Below are positions 45,001 through 56,629 of a DNA stretch of 64,000 bases, piece after piece. The DNA is from Saccharina japonica (taxonomy: Eukaryota > Sar > Phaeophyceae > Laminariales > Laminariaceae): assembly GCA_008828725.1 (NCBI GenBank), contig MEHQ01000893.1, positions 62,001 through 126,000 on the forward strand, written 5' to 3'. A program made the position numbers and the translations under genes. Below the pieces are notes generated by a model that did not search any database, was not told the DNA's origin, and saw only the letters and a list, made by a program, of their open reading frames with translations. Numbering within the stretch: position 1 is the stretch's first letter; each line of letters opens with the position of its first letter.

Positions 45001-46011
45001 TTTCGCGTTGCTGCTATGAGCACTACAGTAGGCCTATTTCAACCATTAACCACAGGCTCCTACTACAGCTGTAACGAGTGTCGATAGAGCCCTAGTTTAG
45101 GCCAATTTGTTTTCTGCTTGGTACTTCGGCTCATTTTATATACAACCTACATCTAAATGCTGGCGCAAACTAAAGCACTACTAGCTACATTGTAGTAACA
45201 CAAATATAATATGCGCCGGGTATACTGGGATGGTCCCTCTACAGTGTCGGTATATCCCACCCAACAATGCTGGCACTATGGCGGCAACCGGCACTGCTCC
45301 TAACACTGCCACAGTGATTAATCCGAACCATAAAGGGACCAAACTGCTGCTGCTGCACTCTTCTGCGAACAAGCGGCGACGATCATTTGTTGGTGGTATG
45401 TTATTGCCTGATAGTATTATTGATATTTGTAATGGACTGTGCGCGGGGTAATAGAGACCCTGAGTTACGCCCAGGAGGAAGAGATAAGTGAAGGGCGAAT
45501 ATACGAAACAGGATGGAGAAAAAACGAAAATGACCGCACCCCCTGTTTGCAGTTACAACCCCCCTCCCCCCCCTAGCGCCCGCGATACAGCGACCGCGTC
45601 GCCCCTCAACGCACTGAAAATCCACCACGACGTCTTCTCAATGTACAGCACCCCCCCACGACGTCTGTCTCCTCCTGGACGCTTGCTATGTTGTGCGCAC
45701 GCTGCAGAGAAACGCCCCGAAACCGTCATAGTGAAAAAACAAAATGCCCCCCCCCCTTATCAATACCCACACTAACGTGTAAATTCCACCAAACTTGTAA
45801 GGATACTATACTCTATGTGTCCAAAGATTTTCCAAGGTTTCTTTAGAGATAGGCCCAAGACCGGCTGACATTTGGTCTCGTCTAAAATCGAGTCCATGTT
45901 CGGATTTTGACGGACGGCGTCCGCTTGTGCTATTTTGGTGGACGTGCTAGTCCAGAGGCTTGGCGCGGGCCGCCGTTAGGCGTGCTCGTACGATTATCTC
46001 AAAATAAATGT
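45001..46011. other. intergenic with small MITE
   Basis: A diverged relative of the 39896 element lies at 45232-45340 (ggtccctctacagtgtcgg..ccataaagggacc). Short frames elsewhere are unrecognised. Confidence 0.4.
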
Positions 46012-46236
46012 ATGATGTTACAAACAAGGCTACTCTTTCTAGGCCAAGATGAACAAGACGAAATAAACGATCAGACAGAGCTGAGAAGATTGATTGTGAG
46101 CTCGGTGGGCGCATCTGCAACCACAGCCTCGGCACGCTCGGCTCTGCGGCTAGATGAACTCTACCGGGTCGTTCTACTTACTGATCCGCAGCAACGGTTG
46201 TTGGACACTTGCATGCGCATGCTGAGCGTTCCTTGA
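46012..46236 (+). CDS. possible small ORF of 74 codons, unknown
   Basis: I do not recognise this product. The frame from ATG 46012 (or 46015) to TGA 46234-46236 reads LLFLGQDEQDEINDQTELRR, then an Ala/Ser-rich stretch, then LDELYRVVLLTDPQQRLLDT. It is rich in Leu, Asp, Glu and Gln, would be mostly helical, and lacks the repeat-derived composition of the shadow frames nearby. It could be a small gene, one exon of a spliced gene, or a relic. No neighbour suggests a function. Confidence 0.25.
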   Translation: MMLQTRLLFLGQDEQDEINDQTELRRLIVSSVGASATTASARSALRLDELYRVVLLTDPQQRLLDTCMRMLSVP

Positions 46237-47079
46237 TGCTTGCTTGTGGACGTTCCGACTATCGACGATCGACGGTGGGCTACGGCAAGACTTTTCTGGG
46301 AACTTTCTTATCACGTCGCATATTCATGGCTGTATTATTAATAATACCATGTACGATTCGTACGTACACGACTGGTTATGCATTCAGTCAGTATGTACTT
46401 CAATATAGTACTCCATGCTCGTACTGAATATTGACTAGATAGATAGGCTGGTACATACGCCTACCCCCTGCCACTGCTGTAAGGCGGCATTGTTCCCGAT
46501 CAGCGACTCGGTAGGCTACTACTGGTTGCTGCTGCTGTCTAGCAACGTGCCTACATCAACATTGGAAACTTTGCAAAAGCTTGCTCCCTCCTTGTAAAAC
46601 CTTCGAAGCCAGACCTGTATGGACTGCCATAGAAAGCCCTGACGAAACTCATAAAAATATTCCTGATAACAAAAAGTCTCAGTTTATGTTTTACGCGGGA
46701 TATTGCCGCTGAAATAGATAAAACAAATACGTTCGAATTTTAAGATACCGTTTCCGTAAGCGCCGGCCTTACAAGGGAGATATACCGGCACTACTGTAAA
46801 GCTATACATTATGGAAGGGCTTTGAAATCCGAAAACAAATAAACGATTTGTGACCGCAGAACCTTATGATCAACCCTATATTAGACCCAAAACTGGTAGA
46901 TTTTCATGTCGAACTTTTTCGTATACTGTTTTTGGGGTGGTCTCCACCCGGAAATGGGGGTCAATTTTCGGATAAAACGTCCGGAAATGGCGTCTGGATG
47001 TTCATCGTGACAGGTTTACACACGTCATGAGAGGCAACAAGCGATTAAAAACCATATATTAGTAGTGGTATATCTCATC
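46237..47079. other. AT-rich intergenic, no gene recognised
   Basis: No long frame and no recognisable repeat family, apart from one ccggcactac motif near 46780. Confidence 0.4.
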
Positions 47080-48805
47080 ATGAGCGTGGCACATTTAGCT
47101 TTTGCTGATCATCCATCCCTTGCGTTGCCTCGCCGCTGTCTCTGCCTGTGTGTCCCTTGCTTGTTTGCTACAAGCAGAGGTCGCCGACGCTGCCCTCAGG
47201 AGTGCGAAAGTCTGCCTCTCCGCTGTTGTTTGATTACGCTGCACCGTCCGGGGTCTCAGATTAAGGCCCCACGGGTGCTACACAGCGTTAAGTGGATAGC
47301 GTATAAGATCGATACACCAGCTACCAGGTAAAGTACAGCCTCGCCCCCAGGGTGAAATGAAGGCGTTTCACTATCACAGCTCCGAGATATGGCTTAAGAT
47401 ACAGCACTGCTGTCGTAGGGGGAATATTGTGTAGAGTGCCCCTGCCGCGGACGGTAGAAATACGAGCTGCTTTGAATATGGAAACGGCTCGTATAAGCAT
47501 ACCGATTCGTTGCTGTCGCTCGCCGCCGCCTCCGTTGGGGCGAAACGGTACATCACATCTACAGCAGTAAGCAAACAAGGTGGAAATGGTGTACCCATAT
47601 ATTGTAGTATATAAGGGGCTACGTGTGGGAGAAGCCATACATTGTAGTATATAGGGGGCTACGTGTGGGAGAAGCTCTACGTACAGTAAAACGTAGTTGG
47701 AATAGTGTAGACAGCTAGCCAGATGCGTTTTTTTTGTTGTGTTACCACTGGTATAGGCACGCGAACTGTAGATTGGAGTACAGTTTCCACGGTTTTCATC
47801 TCTAGGAAGGATGGGCAAGAGTCTTGACATGTATAGCGCCTGGCATTGTATGTCTTGTTGATGCAGCGGTGGACCTTTGTGCTACAATAGGATACAGCGT
47901 ATAGGAAATTAGGGGGTAAATAGTGGGGTTTTTGTTGTTGTGATATATATATCTACTAAGCCTTTTTGCATCGATCTGTGCCGTACTTGCGACGCAAGTG
48001 GGCAAGCGGTAGGCCGACTGTGGCCACAGATAGGAAGCACGAACAGGGGGTCGCAGAGAGGAAGCACGACAAGGTGGCGCGGTGCGTATACTGTTTTGGT
48101 TTTTGCTGTTTCCGAAAATCATGGGCGGTGATGTGCAACTCGTCTATGTTCCGACCGAAGCTATCATGAGTGGATGGGTGTTGAGTCGGATCGTTGCGAT
48201 ATCGAAATAGTTATAATAGCGATCGCCCGCCCGATTCGGACAGTATATATTCATCGTTAGATGGATGGCCTGGTATCTAGGGTTAGAGTTAGTAGGGTTA
48301 ATATTAGCGGTCACCTGCATGTTTCGGACACAGTAGCCGTCGTTAGTAGATCGATCGTCTGGTATCTATAAGCAGTCATTTAGGGCATGCACTTTAGTAC
48401 GATCAAAGGAGAAAACGGCGTACTACGTACGCCGTTGGTAAACTAATACCTGGTACAAAGAATTGCTGCCGTAGTAACAGGGCATAATGCATACCATACG
48501 TATCAAGCGAGTGGATGCGGGTGGGGGGGGACGGGGGATAGTTCGAGGAAGCCTTTGGCTCTGGCGACGTTTAAGTTACATGTACACTGGTGCCTATCTA
48601 TGTGTCGTGTGTACGATGCGTTGTATAAACTCTGCCCGTACGACATATGCATTGATTTGTGTTGTTTGGTATTCGTGTTTCACGAGCTATCGATCATATT
48701 GGCCTCCTCTCCCCTCGGAGGACCCATGCGGAGGTTCGTGCGATGTCGCATCCAACGCCTGCACGATTTCCCTGTGTCAAATGCGTATGACGGGAAACCC
48801 ACCAG
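47080..48805 (+). repeat. 2-kb dispersed repeat, copy C
   Basis: Anchors collinear with copies A and B are: tgctgatcatccatcccttgcgttgcc (47103), aggtcgccgacgctgccctcaggagtgcg (47178), gtgtagagtgcccctgccgcgg (47430), gtcgctcgccgccgcctccgttggggcgaaacgg (47515), gcggtaggccgactgtggcca (48006), gtgtttcacgagctatcgatc (48678) and gtcgcatccaacgcctg (48743). It contains a local duplication at 47600-47685 (ttgtagtatata.ggggctacgtgtgggagaagc twice). Confidence 0.55.
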
Positions 48806-49245
48806 ACGCGCGTCACGAGCACGAGCAGGAAATATATCAAACGAGAGAAAATATATATATATATATATGTACTGTAGAAGCAGTATAGCAAACGATAATA
48901 TATGTACTGTAGAAGCAGGGGCAACACTTGGAAGGTGCCATTCAATGGCTTGTAAACTGAATGTCCTCTACGCTACTACCTTACTTCATTTCGAATTTGT
49001 GTCGTGGCAACTGTGTAATATATTCCGCAAAAAATAAACGCCTTCCTCCGAGTTAGAAAACCCTAAATTGATGGGTAGTTGGCACCTCCGAAAAACGGCT
49101 GACTATTATTGTAGTGCAACTACTAGAACAGCACAGACAGGGGGGCCGCCGCCCCCCTTGCACAACGTGGGCGTGAAACAAGTATTCGGGGAGATTTTGA
49201 ACAATGTAGCACATCATTAGGCCTACCGAATCGAGAGCTTGTCGG
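48806..49245. other. intergenic, no gene recognised
   Basis: A short (TA)n run lies at about 48848-48868, and a tatgtactgtagaagcag word occurs twice (48866 and 48900). No gene. Confidence 0.4.
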
Positions 49246-49570
49246 ACGCGTCCTACGATAGAGGTAGAGGTATACCGTTTTTTGGCTGAAATGTTTTCCG
49301 AATGATCGGACTCCGCAACCTAAAATGGTTGGTATATCAGTCTCGCCTTGCACTAGGTGTCATTGTAAAGTCAGGCCGTGGGATTGGTCATCGGGCAGCA
49401 CTTCATTTTTCCTCCAAAAACAGTTTTTTTACTTACTATTAGTATAGATGACTTACCATTAGTATAGGTTACTTACTAATAGTATATATTACTTACTATT
49501 AGTATAGAGCTACTCAAGCGAGGAGCCTCGGAAAGAAGCAATGGTTGGTGCACCTCTACCGTACCATGTG
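49246..49570. mobile_element. MITE, GCTACGATAGAGG family, with internal tandem repeat
   Basis: Left GACGCGTCCTACGATAGAGG, right CACCTCTACCGTACCATGTG. At about 49430-49507 it carries four tandem copies of a word of about 20 bp, ttacttactattagtatag, absent from the other family members. Confidence 0.7.
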
Positions 49571-51095
49571 TCGTCGACAAGCTTGTGGGTTATATACTAC
49601 AGACAGTGCGTTGTTCAATGTCTCCACATTGTACGCCACCCTGTCTGTGTAGTAATACCTGGTGGTTGGTAACCCTGCCAAGAAGAAAGCCGATGTGTCC
49701 AAGAGAATGAACGCAGCATCATTACGAGGCTCATGACGGCCTGGACTGTCTCGTTTTGGTGGTGATTCTCAGCCTGTGGATGTTGTACATACTATGTGCG
49801 TTTGGGGGCACCCAGGCGTGTCGTACGTAAATCAGGGAGCACTACTGTAATATATAACGTGAACATTTTGCACCAAAAAGTTTCTGTAATGCACTTCTGA
49901 AGACAAAGACAGCTAATAGATATTCTTGGAATCCAACGCCCTATACAGAATCTACTACTGTAGCATGCCAGTTGACGTTTTAGTTAAAGCAGTGAATCCA
50001 CACCAGTTGGTGGTGTAGGTTTCCAAACCTCCCAGTCTATTAGTTGGGGGGGGTGTGTACTCATGTCGTGCCCGGCCGTAGTCGTGTGGCCATAGACCCT
50101 CGCATCCCTACAATGCCGGGACGGAGCACGTTGGGTTTTCACCAACCAGGCAGACATTGCTTGCACACACCATACTAACCTTATTAACCAAGTACCTGGT
50201 ATACATCTTACCCCCCCCCCCCCCCCCCCCCCCCCCCCCACCCCCCACCCCACAGGCACGGGCCGCCCACCGTCCACCCCCCTTAAGGGAAGCAACCAAC
50301 GGGTCCCCCCCCCCCCCTCCCCCCCTATATGTCGAGTCTTTACTCATCCTATTGCCAGCCCTCGACTCTAGTCTACTAATCGTCCCTCTTGCTATACTCG
50401 TACCATAGTCATGGTTCATAACGACCGCCTCTTGTTATTGCCCTACTCCTTGCCCCAACCCTAACCCTATACCTACCCCTATGATAAGCAGACACGAAAG
50501 AGTGTCAAACTACAGTAGACTATGATCATTTTATGCTGTCGGAGTGTGGTGACTCTCAGCGCTCAAACGCACACGGCCTTTATACTGCGAGTATGAGGTG
50601 CACTATCTGTAGTTTTGCCTCGTTCACCTCTCTGCTACGGGTGTAAGGGAGAGCCAAATCCGGTACCTGGTACCAAGCATACCTGGTCACTTCGGAGCCA
50701 AAATCAGGTGTACTTTACTGTTGTGTACGTACAAGCAAGAAAACACACGCCTCGAGCACTTTGAATGGCCAGAAGCAAAAAAAAGCCCATCGATCCGGGT
50801 CTTGATGTCAAACACTCCCCCAGATACATGTGAGTCTATCTACTCTGTTTGGCTTTCAAATATTTCTGGATTGTTCTTAATCGCAATCAAAGCGATGCAG
50901 CCTTCCAGAGCGCGCGATGGAGTGGGAGGCGCACAAAACGCACACACTACATATGATAGCGCATAACGCCTGCAAACAGTGCAGGGTTGTGCAGCTAGCT
51001 GCCGGTGATCTGGAGGGCTAGGTGGCAGATTTCAAGTTCAGCACACAATAATAATACCAGAAGATAGTATAGCTGTCGCTAGGAACTCGGGCAGC
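49571..51095. other. intergenic with BTB-gene 3'-flank relic and poly-C tract
   Basis: 50046-50152 is a third copy of the 3'-flank module described at 39190. About 50600-50700 (ctctgctacgggtgtaagggagagccaaatccgg) resembles 44780-44845 in the gene 3 flank. Together they suggest a duplication unit without its gene. A C30-type run lies at 50210-50239. Confidence 0.4.
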
Positions 51096-51398
51096 GGGAT
51101 ATTGGTAACTGTCGTCAACTTGTGTGCATTGGTGGGGGGGGAAACCGAGAAAAACGTCGACGACGTACCCCGAGAACCCCCTCTGCCCTCCCTTCAGGCG
51201 GTACACGCGCATAATGGCGCAGACTATGGCAATGAGCATCTGCTCCACTTGCGTGAGGCCCTTGAGTTCTGGAAAAACATCCCCCGGGTCCATGTCATTG
51301 GCGTTGCAGAAAGCCTTTGGCACTTTTCTATTTCGCTGGCAGCGTTGACAGCTTCTCGATCTAAAGCAATACGCAGGAGCATAAGCAGTTAAAATTCA
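51096..51398 (-). pseudogene. Helitron helicase-like protein fragment
   Basis: Reading the minus strand gives SRSCQRCQRNRKVPKAFCNA followed by NDMDPGDVFPELKGLTQVEQ and MLIAIVCAIMRVYRLKGGQR, then GFSGYVV. This is the characteristic block of Helitron-type Rep/helicase proteins: CxRC, then F.N.MDPG..P.EL..LT.VE.MLIA, then vyrl.gGQ.GysGhv. Helitrons are rolling-circle DNA transposons; the full protein has more than 1,000 residues. Only about 70 codons survive. Past the C-run at 51128-51140 the expected continuation is out of frame, so at least one frameshift is present. No Rep HUH motif or helicase motif is seen nearby. The piece is a relic. Confidence 0.7.
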
Positions 51399-51484
51399 AT
51401 GTTCCTGTGTAGTTGCTATCAATACACCAGGTGTATGTACGTCGCATATTGGTACGTCTACCATAGAAAAAAACAAAAAATGTC

Positions 51485-51738
51485 ATCAAAAAGAAACGGC
51501 GAGTAGAGTAACGAACGGGTGTGATTTTGACGTTTGCACACGAGAGTCCCGGGTTTGAGATCGTGTTCACCACCTTTTTTTTCGTTAGAGTTGCAGTACG
51601 TCTACTATGGAAATAAAGAAAAATTGATTGTACATACAACTTGAGCGAGTAGAGTAACAGGTGGTATAGAGATTTTCCAACACAAAAATCCGAGGTTCGA
51701 GACCCTTTCACTTCCTTTTTTTCGTTAGATAACTCTTA
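51485..51738. repeat. tRNA-like tandem repeat, units 1-2
   Basis: The units of about 120-170 bp contain gttgcagtacgtctactatggaaataaagaaaaattgattgtacatacaacttgagcgagtagagtaacaggtgg, then a stem-loop, then a B-box-like GGTTCGAGACC or a variant. The GGACTT..AAGTCC stem followed by GGTTTCGAAACC in some units looks like anticodon and T arms of a degenerate tRNA, suggesting a SINE-like origin. The array is split by the MITE at 51740-51983 and resumes afterwards. Confidence 0.55.
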
Positions 51739-51739
51739 A

Positions 51740-51983
51740 CGCGTGTTACGGTAGAGGTAGCACTTTTTGGCTGACACATTTTCTGAATCAGTGGGCTCCT
51801 TAACCCAACTCGTCGGAGTCTCATCATTGTGTTGCAGTATTTTCATTTTATACTCTAGGCTATGGGATTGTTAATCGAGCAGCACTTTTAGTTTCCTCCA
51901 AAATCAGTTTTGGGGTGGGGTATAGAGCTCCTCAAGTGACCGCCCTCACAAAAATGATGGTGCACCTCTACCTTGGAATGCGC
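51740..51983. mobile_element. MITE, GCTACGATAGAGG family, inserted in tRNA-like array
   Basis: Left GCGTGTTACGGTAGAGGTAG, right CTACCTTGGAATGCGCC. The family interior (ctgaat.agtgggctccttaaccca, tctcatcattgtgttgcagtatttt, tatgggattg.taatcg) is intact. It interrupts the array between ttcgttaga and agttgcagtac, which are adjacent in uninterrupted units. Confidence 0.75.
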
Positions 51984-52470
51984 CAGTTGCAGTACGGGTA
52001 CTATAGAAATAAAGAAAAACTGATTGTACATACAACTTGAGCGAGTAGAGTAACAGGTGGTATAGGGACTTGCCAACACAAAAGTCCGGGCTTCGAGGCC
52101 GAGTACGATTCCTCGTTTTTTCCCGTTAGAGTTGCAGCACGTCTAGTATAGAAAAAAAGAAAGACTGATTGTACATATAACTTGAGCGAGTAGAGTAACA
52201 GGTGGTGTAGGGACTTGCCAACACAAAAGTCCGGGTTTCGAAACCGTGTACGATTCCTTATTCTTATTTTCGTGATAAAGTACAACGTAGTATATAGACA
52301 GATACAATTCTGAGAATATATTAAGAGTACAACGTAGTCCTACGTATATAAATAAAGAAAAACTGGTTGGACATACAACTTGAGCGAGTAGACTAACAGG
52401 TGGTATAGGGAATTTCCAACACAAAATTCCGGGGTTCGAGACCGTGTACGACTCATTATTATTATTTTTA
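51984..52470. repeat. tRNA-like tandem repeat, units 3-5
   Basis: Three further units have their B-box-like words at about 52088 (cttcgaggcc), 52228 (tttcgaaacc) and 52434 (gttcgagacc). The frames on the minus strand that repeat GLLCWQVP and LLAQV are products of the tandem units, not genes. Confidence 0.6.
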
Positions 52471-53151
52471 TGATACAGTACAACGTAGTAGACACAGATA
52501 CAATTCTGAAAATATGTTAAGAGTACAACGTAGTCAGACGTAGTAGACAAATAAAATTCTGAGAATTTGATGAAAAGTGCCGACAGAAGAGTGCAGACAT
52601 AATAACCAACTGTTTAATCAATTAAAAAACGGTCGACGCTATCTTGCGAGGGGTCCCTATCACTAGAGACTTGGCTGCTTGGTCAAAATTAGAAACTCGT
52701 AATAATTAGCAGAGCGATCCAGTCGCAAACGAAGAACGGTACACAAAGTGATAAGACAAAAGCGTACCAATCAATACGAGGAGAGAGAATAGGGAAGGAA
52801 AGGACCAGGCGGGAGACGACAGATACGCGGAGCGGAAGGCTGTTGTTTCGGTCGAAAAAATACGGTTGGTTCTGGTTTCTGTTGGCTGCCTCTCTAATCG
52901 GATTGGCACTTCCGCCAACCGAACCGTTTAGGACTGCAGTCAATTCCGTTGTGGGAAAAAAACGCTTGGGACTAGAAACAATAGCGGTAACGCTGACCCC
53001 GACATATTCCTTTTTACAGTCGAATACTAATACTAAAAGGGTTAACGCCGATCCTGACCACCACCACCACCACCCCGATCGCCATGTACACTGATATAGT
53101 TACATGTGTCATACTACCTGGCGAGTGCGTGGGAGCCGGGGCAGGAAATTG
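52471..53151. other. intergenic, no gene recognised
   Basis: Short frames only (52843-53094 +, 52689-52943 -), without recognisable features. Confidence 0.4.
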
Positions 53152-53899
53152 GTCGCTTTCACAGATGCTCCGAGTATACTCGATACTCCGAGCATACTCG
53201 GAGTATCGAGTATTTTTCGTACTCCGAGTGCTGAGAGTATTAGAGTACTGGTGGCCTAAATACTCGGAGTACTTGGAGTATGCGCAGTACTGAAGGCCCA
53301 AATACTCCGAGTACTGGGAGTATGAGCAGTACTTATACTCGAGTACAAGGAGTACTCAGAGTACAAACACCTAAATTACTCGGAGTACTCCGAGTATCGA
53401 GAGTATTGAACACCGAAGTATAGCGAGTACACAAAGTACCTGAAGTATTTTTTTCTCTAAAATACTCTAAGTATACTCGCAGGTATTGGGAGCATCTGTG
53501 AATTTTGAAATGCTATAAGCGCCAGTCACATGCTCCCAGAACCTGGGAGGAATGACGGCCGAGTCTTTCAACTGATGCAAAGATGCTCCTAACGTACTTC
53601 ACACTCCGAGTATACTCCGAGTATCTAGTACATTTCGTACTCCGAGTACTTTCTTCGTAAGAGATTAGAGTACTGGCGGCTGAATACTCGGAGTACATGG
53701 AGTATAAGCAGTACTGAAGCCCCAAATACTCGGAGTACAAGGAGTACCCGCAGTATCGGACCCCGAAATACTCCGAGTACAAGCAGTATCGAGAGTGTTC
53801 ATACCCGAAATACTCGAGTACGAGCAGTATCCCGGAGTTTCGAACTCCGAAATACTCCAAGTACATGGAGTACCTGAAGTATTTTATCTTCAATACTCG

Positions 53900-55964
53900 G
53901 TGCGGGAGACAAGCGGGGGGGCAGCAGTTCGTCACGGACGAGAATGGCGTGCTGCTCCGGAGCAAGGAAGACATCCTCCAGCGATGGGCGGGATTCTTCG
54001 GCACCCTCCCCAACACCAAGTCCCCCACCCTGAACCCAGACATCGCCGAAAAAGTGACGCAACGACCAGCGACGCGAGCCTCCCGACGGTTGGGAGCGGC
54101 GCCAGACCTCGAGGGGGTGGAACGGGCAACGAAAGGCCTGCAGAACTGGAAGGCACCCGGCCATGACTTCCTCCCTGCCGAGTTGCTCAAGATCGATGAC
54201 GACGAACCCGTCGTCCTGGAGCGCCTTCATGCCATCCTCGTCGACGTGTGGAACGGAGGAGAGATCCCGCAAGAGTGGAAGGATGCAACCAACAAAGTAC
54301 TGTACAAGAAGGGCGACCGATCCAACTGCAACAACTTCAGGGGGATCTCGCTACTATCGCACGTAGGCAAGGTCCCCGCCAAACTCATCACCAACCGCCT
54401 AAGCGTCTTCTGTGAAGCCAACAACATCCTCCCGGAGGAACAGTGCGGCTTTCGACCTGGTCGATCCACAGTATGCATGCTGTTCGTCGTGCGCCGACTC
54501 CAGGAACTAGGACGGAGAAGGAGAATACCGCTCTACATGTGCTTCGTCGACCTACAGAAGGCCTATGACTCGGTGGACCGAGAGCTGCTATGGAAGGTGC
54601 TGGCCAGGGCCGGGGTTCCTGCGGAGAAGGTCGCCGTCATCCGCCAATTCCACGACGGAATGCGGGCCCGGGTGCGCATGGACGATGGAGAACTGTCAGA
54701 CTGGCTCCAGGTCACGCAAGGCTTGCGACAAGGGTGTGTGCTGTCCCCACTGCTGTTCAACGTTTTCTTCGCCGCGGCCCTAGAGGTCGTTATCGTACGA
54801 TTCAGCGAGGACGATGGTATCATGCAGAACCTAGTGCTACTGAAGGAGGAGACGGGAGCGGGGACGAAGACACCACTCGACCGCGTACGGAGGGCGGTGT
54901 GGGGGATGCTGTATGCCGATGACGCCGGCGTTGTATCGAGGTCCGCCGACGGACTGGCGAGGATGATGACCATTATCGTGCAGGTGTTTGGGGAGTTCGG
55001 GCTGACGGTGTCGGAGAAGAAGACGGAGACTCTCCTGATGCGCGTAAAGGAGAAGCAGCCAACACCGCCCCCGCCACCGCTGATCATCGAAGCAGCGGGG
55101 CAGAGATACACCCAAACCCACGAGTTCCGGTACCTGGGCGGCCTCGTCAACGAACATGGCGACCTCACCCGGGAGATCAACTTCAGGAGCAGAGCAGCGT
55201 CGGCGTGCGTCAGGAGGTATGGCCCGGAGCTCTTCGATAGGCCGGGAGCACCATTTCGACTCAAGGCCCGCCTGTTTCAAGCGAAGGCGATAGAGGCACT
55301 GCTGTACGGTTGCATGACATAGGCCCCACGTCGCGACCACTACCGACTGCTGCGGACGATACACCACCGGCTGCTGCTGCGAGGTATTGGGTACCAGCGC
55401 AAGCAAGGCACCTACCGGCAGCTGTCCTACGCCCAGGCCCTGAAGAGGGTCGGGTGCCAGAGCGTGGAAGCCACTGTCCGGCAGCGGCGCCTGCTGTTCG
55501 CGGGGGCCGTGGCAAGGCAGCCAGACGGTCGAATCCCGAAACGACTGATGTTCGGGGAGCTGGTGGGGGGGAAGGACCCGGGCGCGGGGTGCCCGGAGCG
55601 GAACTGGCAGACGTGCCTGAAGGACGACTTCAAGGCGTTCGGAGCTACGCACGGCTCTACGGACGACCAGAGACGTGTCTTCGGAGTCCCGAATTCAGTT
55701 TGGACGGAAGCAGCGAAGGTAAAGGGAGGAAGGCAGTGGTATAAGGGAGTGCTGCAGGGAGCTGAGAGGTTTATGACCTCCTGGCACAAGGAAGAAGAGG
55801 AGGCTAGCCGGAAACGAGCGACCGAGCGAGAAAAAGAGCGCAGCAACAACAAAGAGACACCAAGAACCAACGGGACGGGAGGGGTGCGGAAGAAGGGCGA
55901 ATCGGCGAGGGAAGGAAACAAGCGAGAAATGGCGGACCGAGTGGCGCGATATGTGCCGGATTGA
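53900..55964 (+). pseudogene. LINE reverse transcriptase ORF with one internal stop
   Basis: One reading frame covers the region, broken only by TAG at 55320-55322. Reverse transcriptase motifs are in order: [27 protein letters not shown] (positions 54270-54350), [12 protein letters not shown], the catalytic [36 protein letters not shown], the catalytic YADD (54913-54924), and [11 protein letters not shown]. After the stop the same frame continues with RRDHYRLLRTIHRLLLRGIG and a C-terminal domain to TGA 55962-55964. In related LINE proteins this spot normally holds a conserved Trp (LLYGCxTW), so TGG to TAG is the simplest explanation. The protein would copy LINE RNA at a nicked target. This copy lacks the N-terminal half and is presumably dead. 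Confidence 0.85.
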
Positions 55965-56629
55965 CTGTCCTGGATTGTTTGTTTGTTTGTTTGTTTGTTT
56001 TGTTCTTTTTACCCCTCCCCCCCACCGCCGCACCATTGCACCACCCCCTCGGGATGACGTGTCAATGTGTTGTCTCTGCGGTCTTGTTTGTGTGAGTGTT
56101 TGCTTGTACTTTTGACTTGTCTCTTTGTCTTTGTCTTCGTCTTTTTCCCTTCGTTGCTTTTGACCTTTTGCAGTTACACTGCTCGCAGGCCGGGGGTACA
56201 TCAGTCACACGGGACCATAGTTCCCTTCCCCCGTATCATGTCTGCGTTTATAATCGGGGTGGAGGACTCGATTTGTTTGCCTGACCGGCGTGAACCCGGC
56301 ACGGAACACCCCGGCATTATAGGGGCACCAAGATAGAATCAGGGGGCGTGTACCCCCGATTGGTGATGTTGACCTTTCCAGTTTTATTTTTACCTTCACA
56401 TAGCGTGTAGAGGGGAGCGGAGGGCTCCAGACTATCTGTTTTTGACTGGCTTTGATCGCTTTGCGGACCCTTCGGGTTCCACTTTTATTTCAGTATACCT
56501 TTTTTGGGTAAGTTAGCCTGTGACCACGGGAATCGACCGTGTCAAGTGTTGGATTATTAATAGTACGGGCAGATGGAGGTACTGGATAGAGAGACCGGCA
56601 CGGTTTTTAATGTGAAGACAACAACAACA
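53900..56629 (+). mobile_element. 5'-truncated non-LTR (LINE) retroelement
   Basis: It begins abruptly inside the reverse transcriptase frame and ends in an (ACA)n tail (about 56618-56629). ACTCG flanks both sides (53895-53899 and 56630-56634). Comparison with the uninterrupted relative at 60999-61707, which reads caatactcc..ttactttactcc, shows that the insertion split this sequence, so the junctions are well supported. The 3' untranslated part (55965-56617) includes a (GTTT)n run at about 55978-55998. The interior is GC-rich, unlike the host element. The endonuclease region is absent, as expected for 5' truncation. Confidence 0.8.

Noticed and set aside
55320..55322. Programmed read-through or recoding of the TAG in the LINE frame
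   Set aside because: The element is 5'-truncated and the position normally holds Trp, so a simple nonsense mutation explains it.
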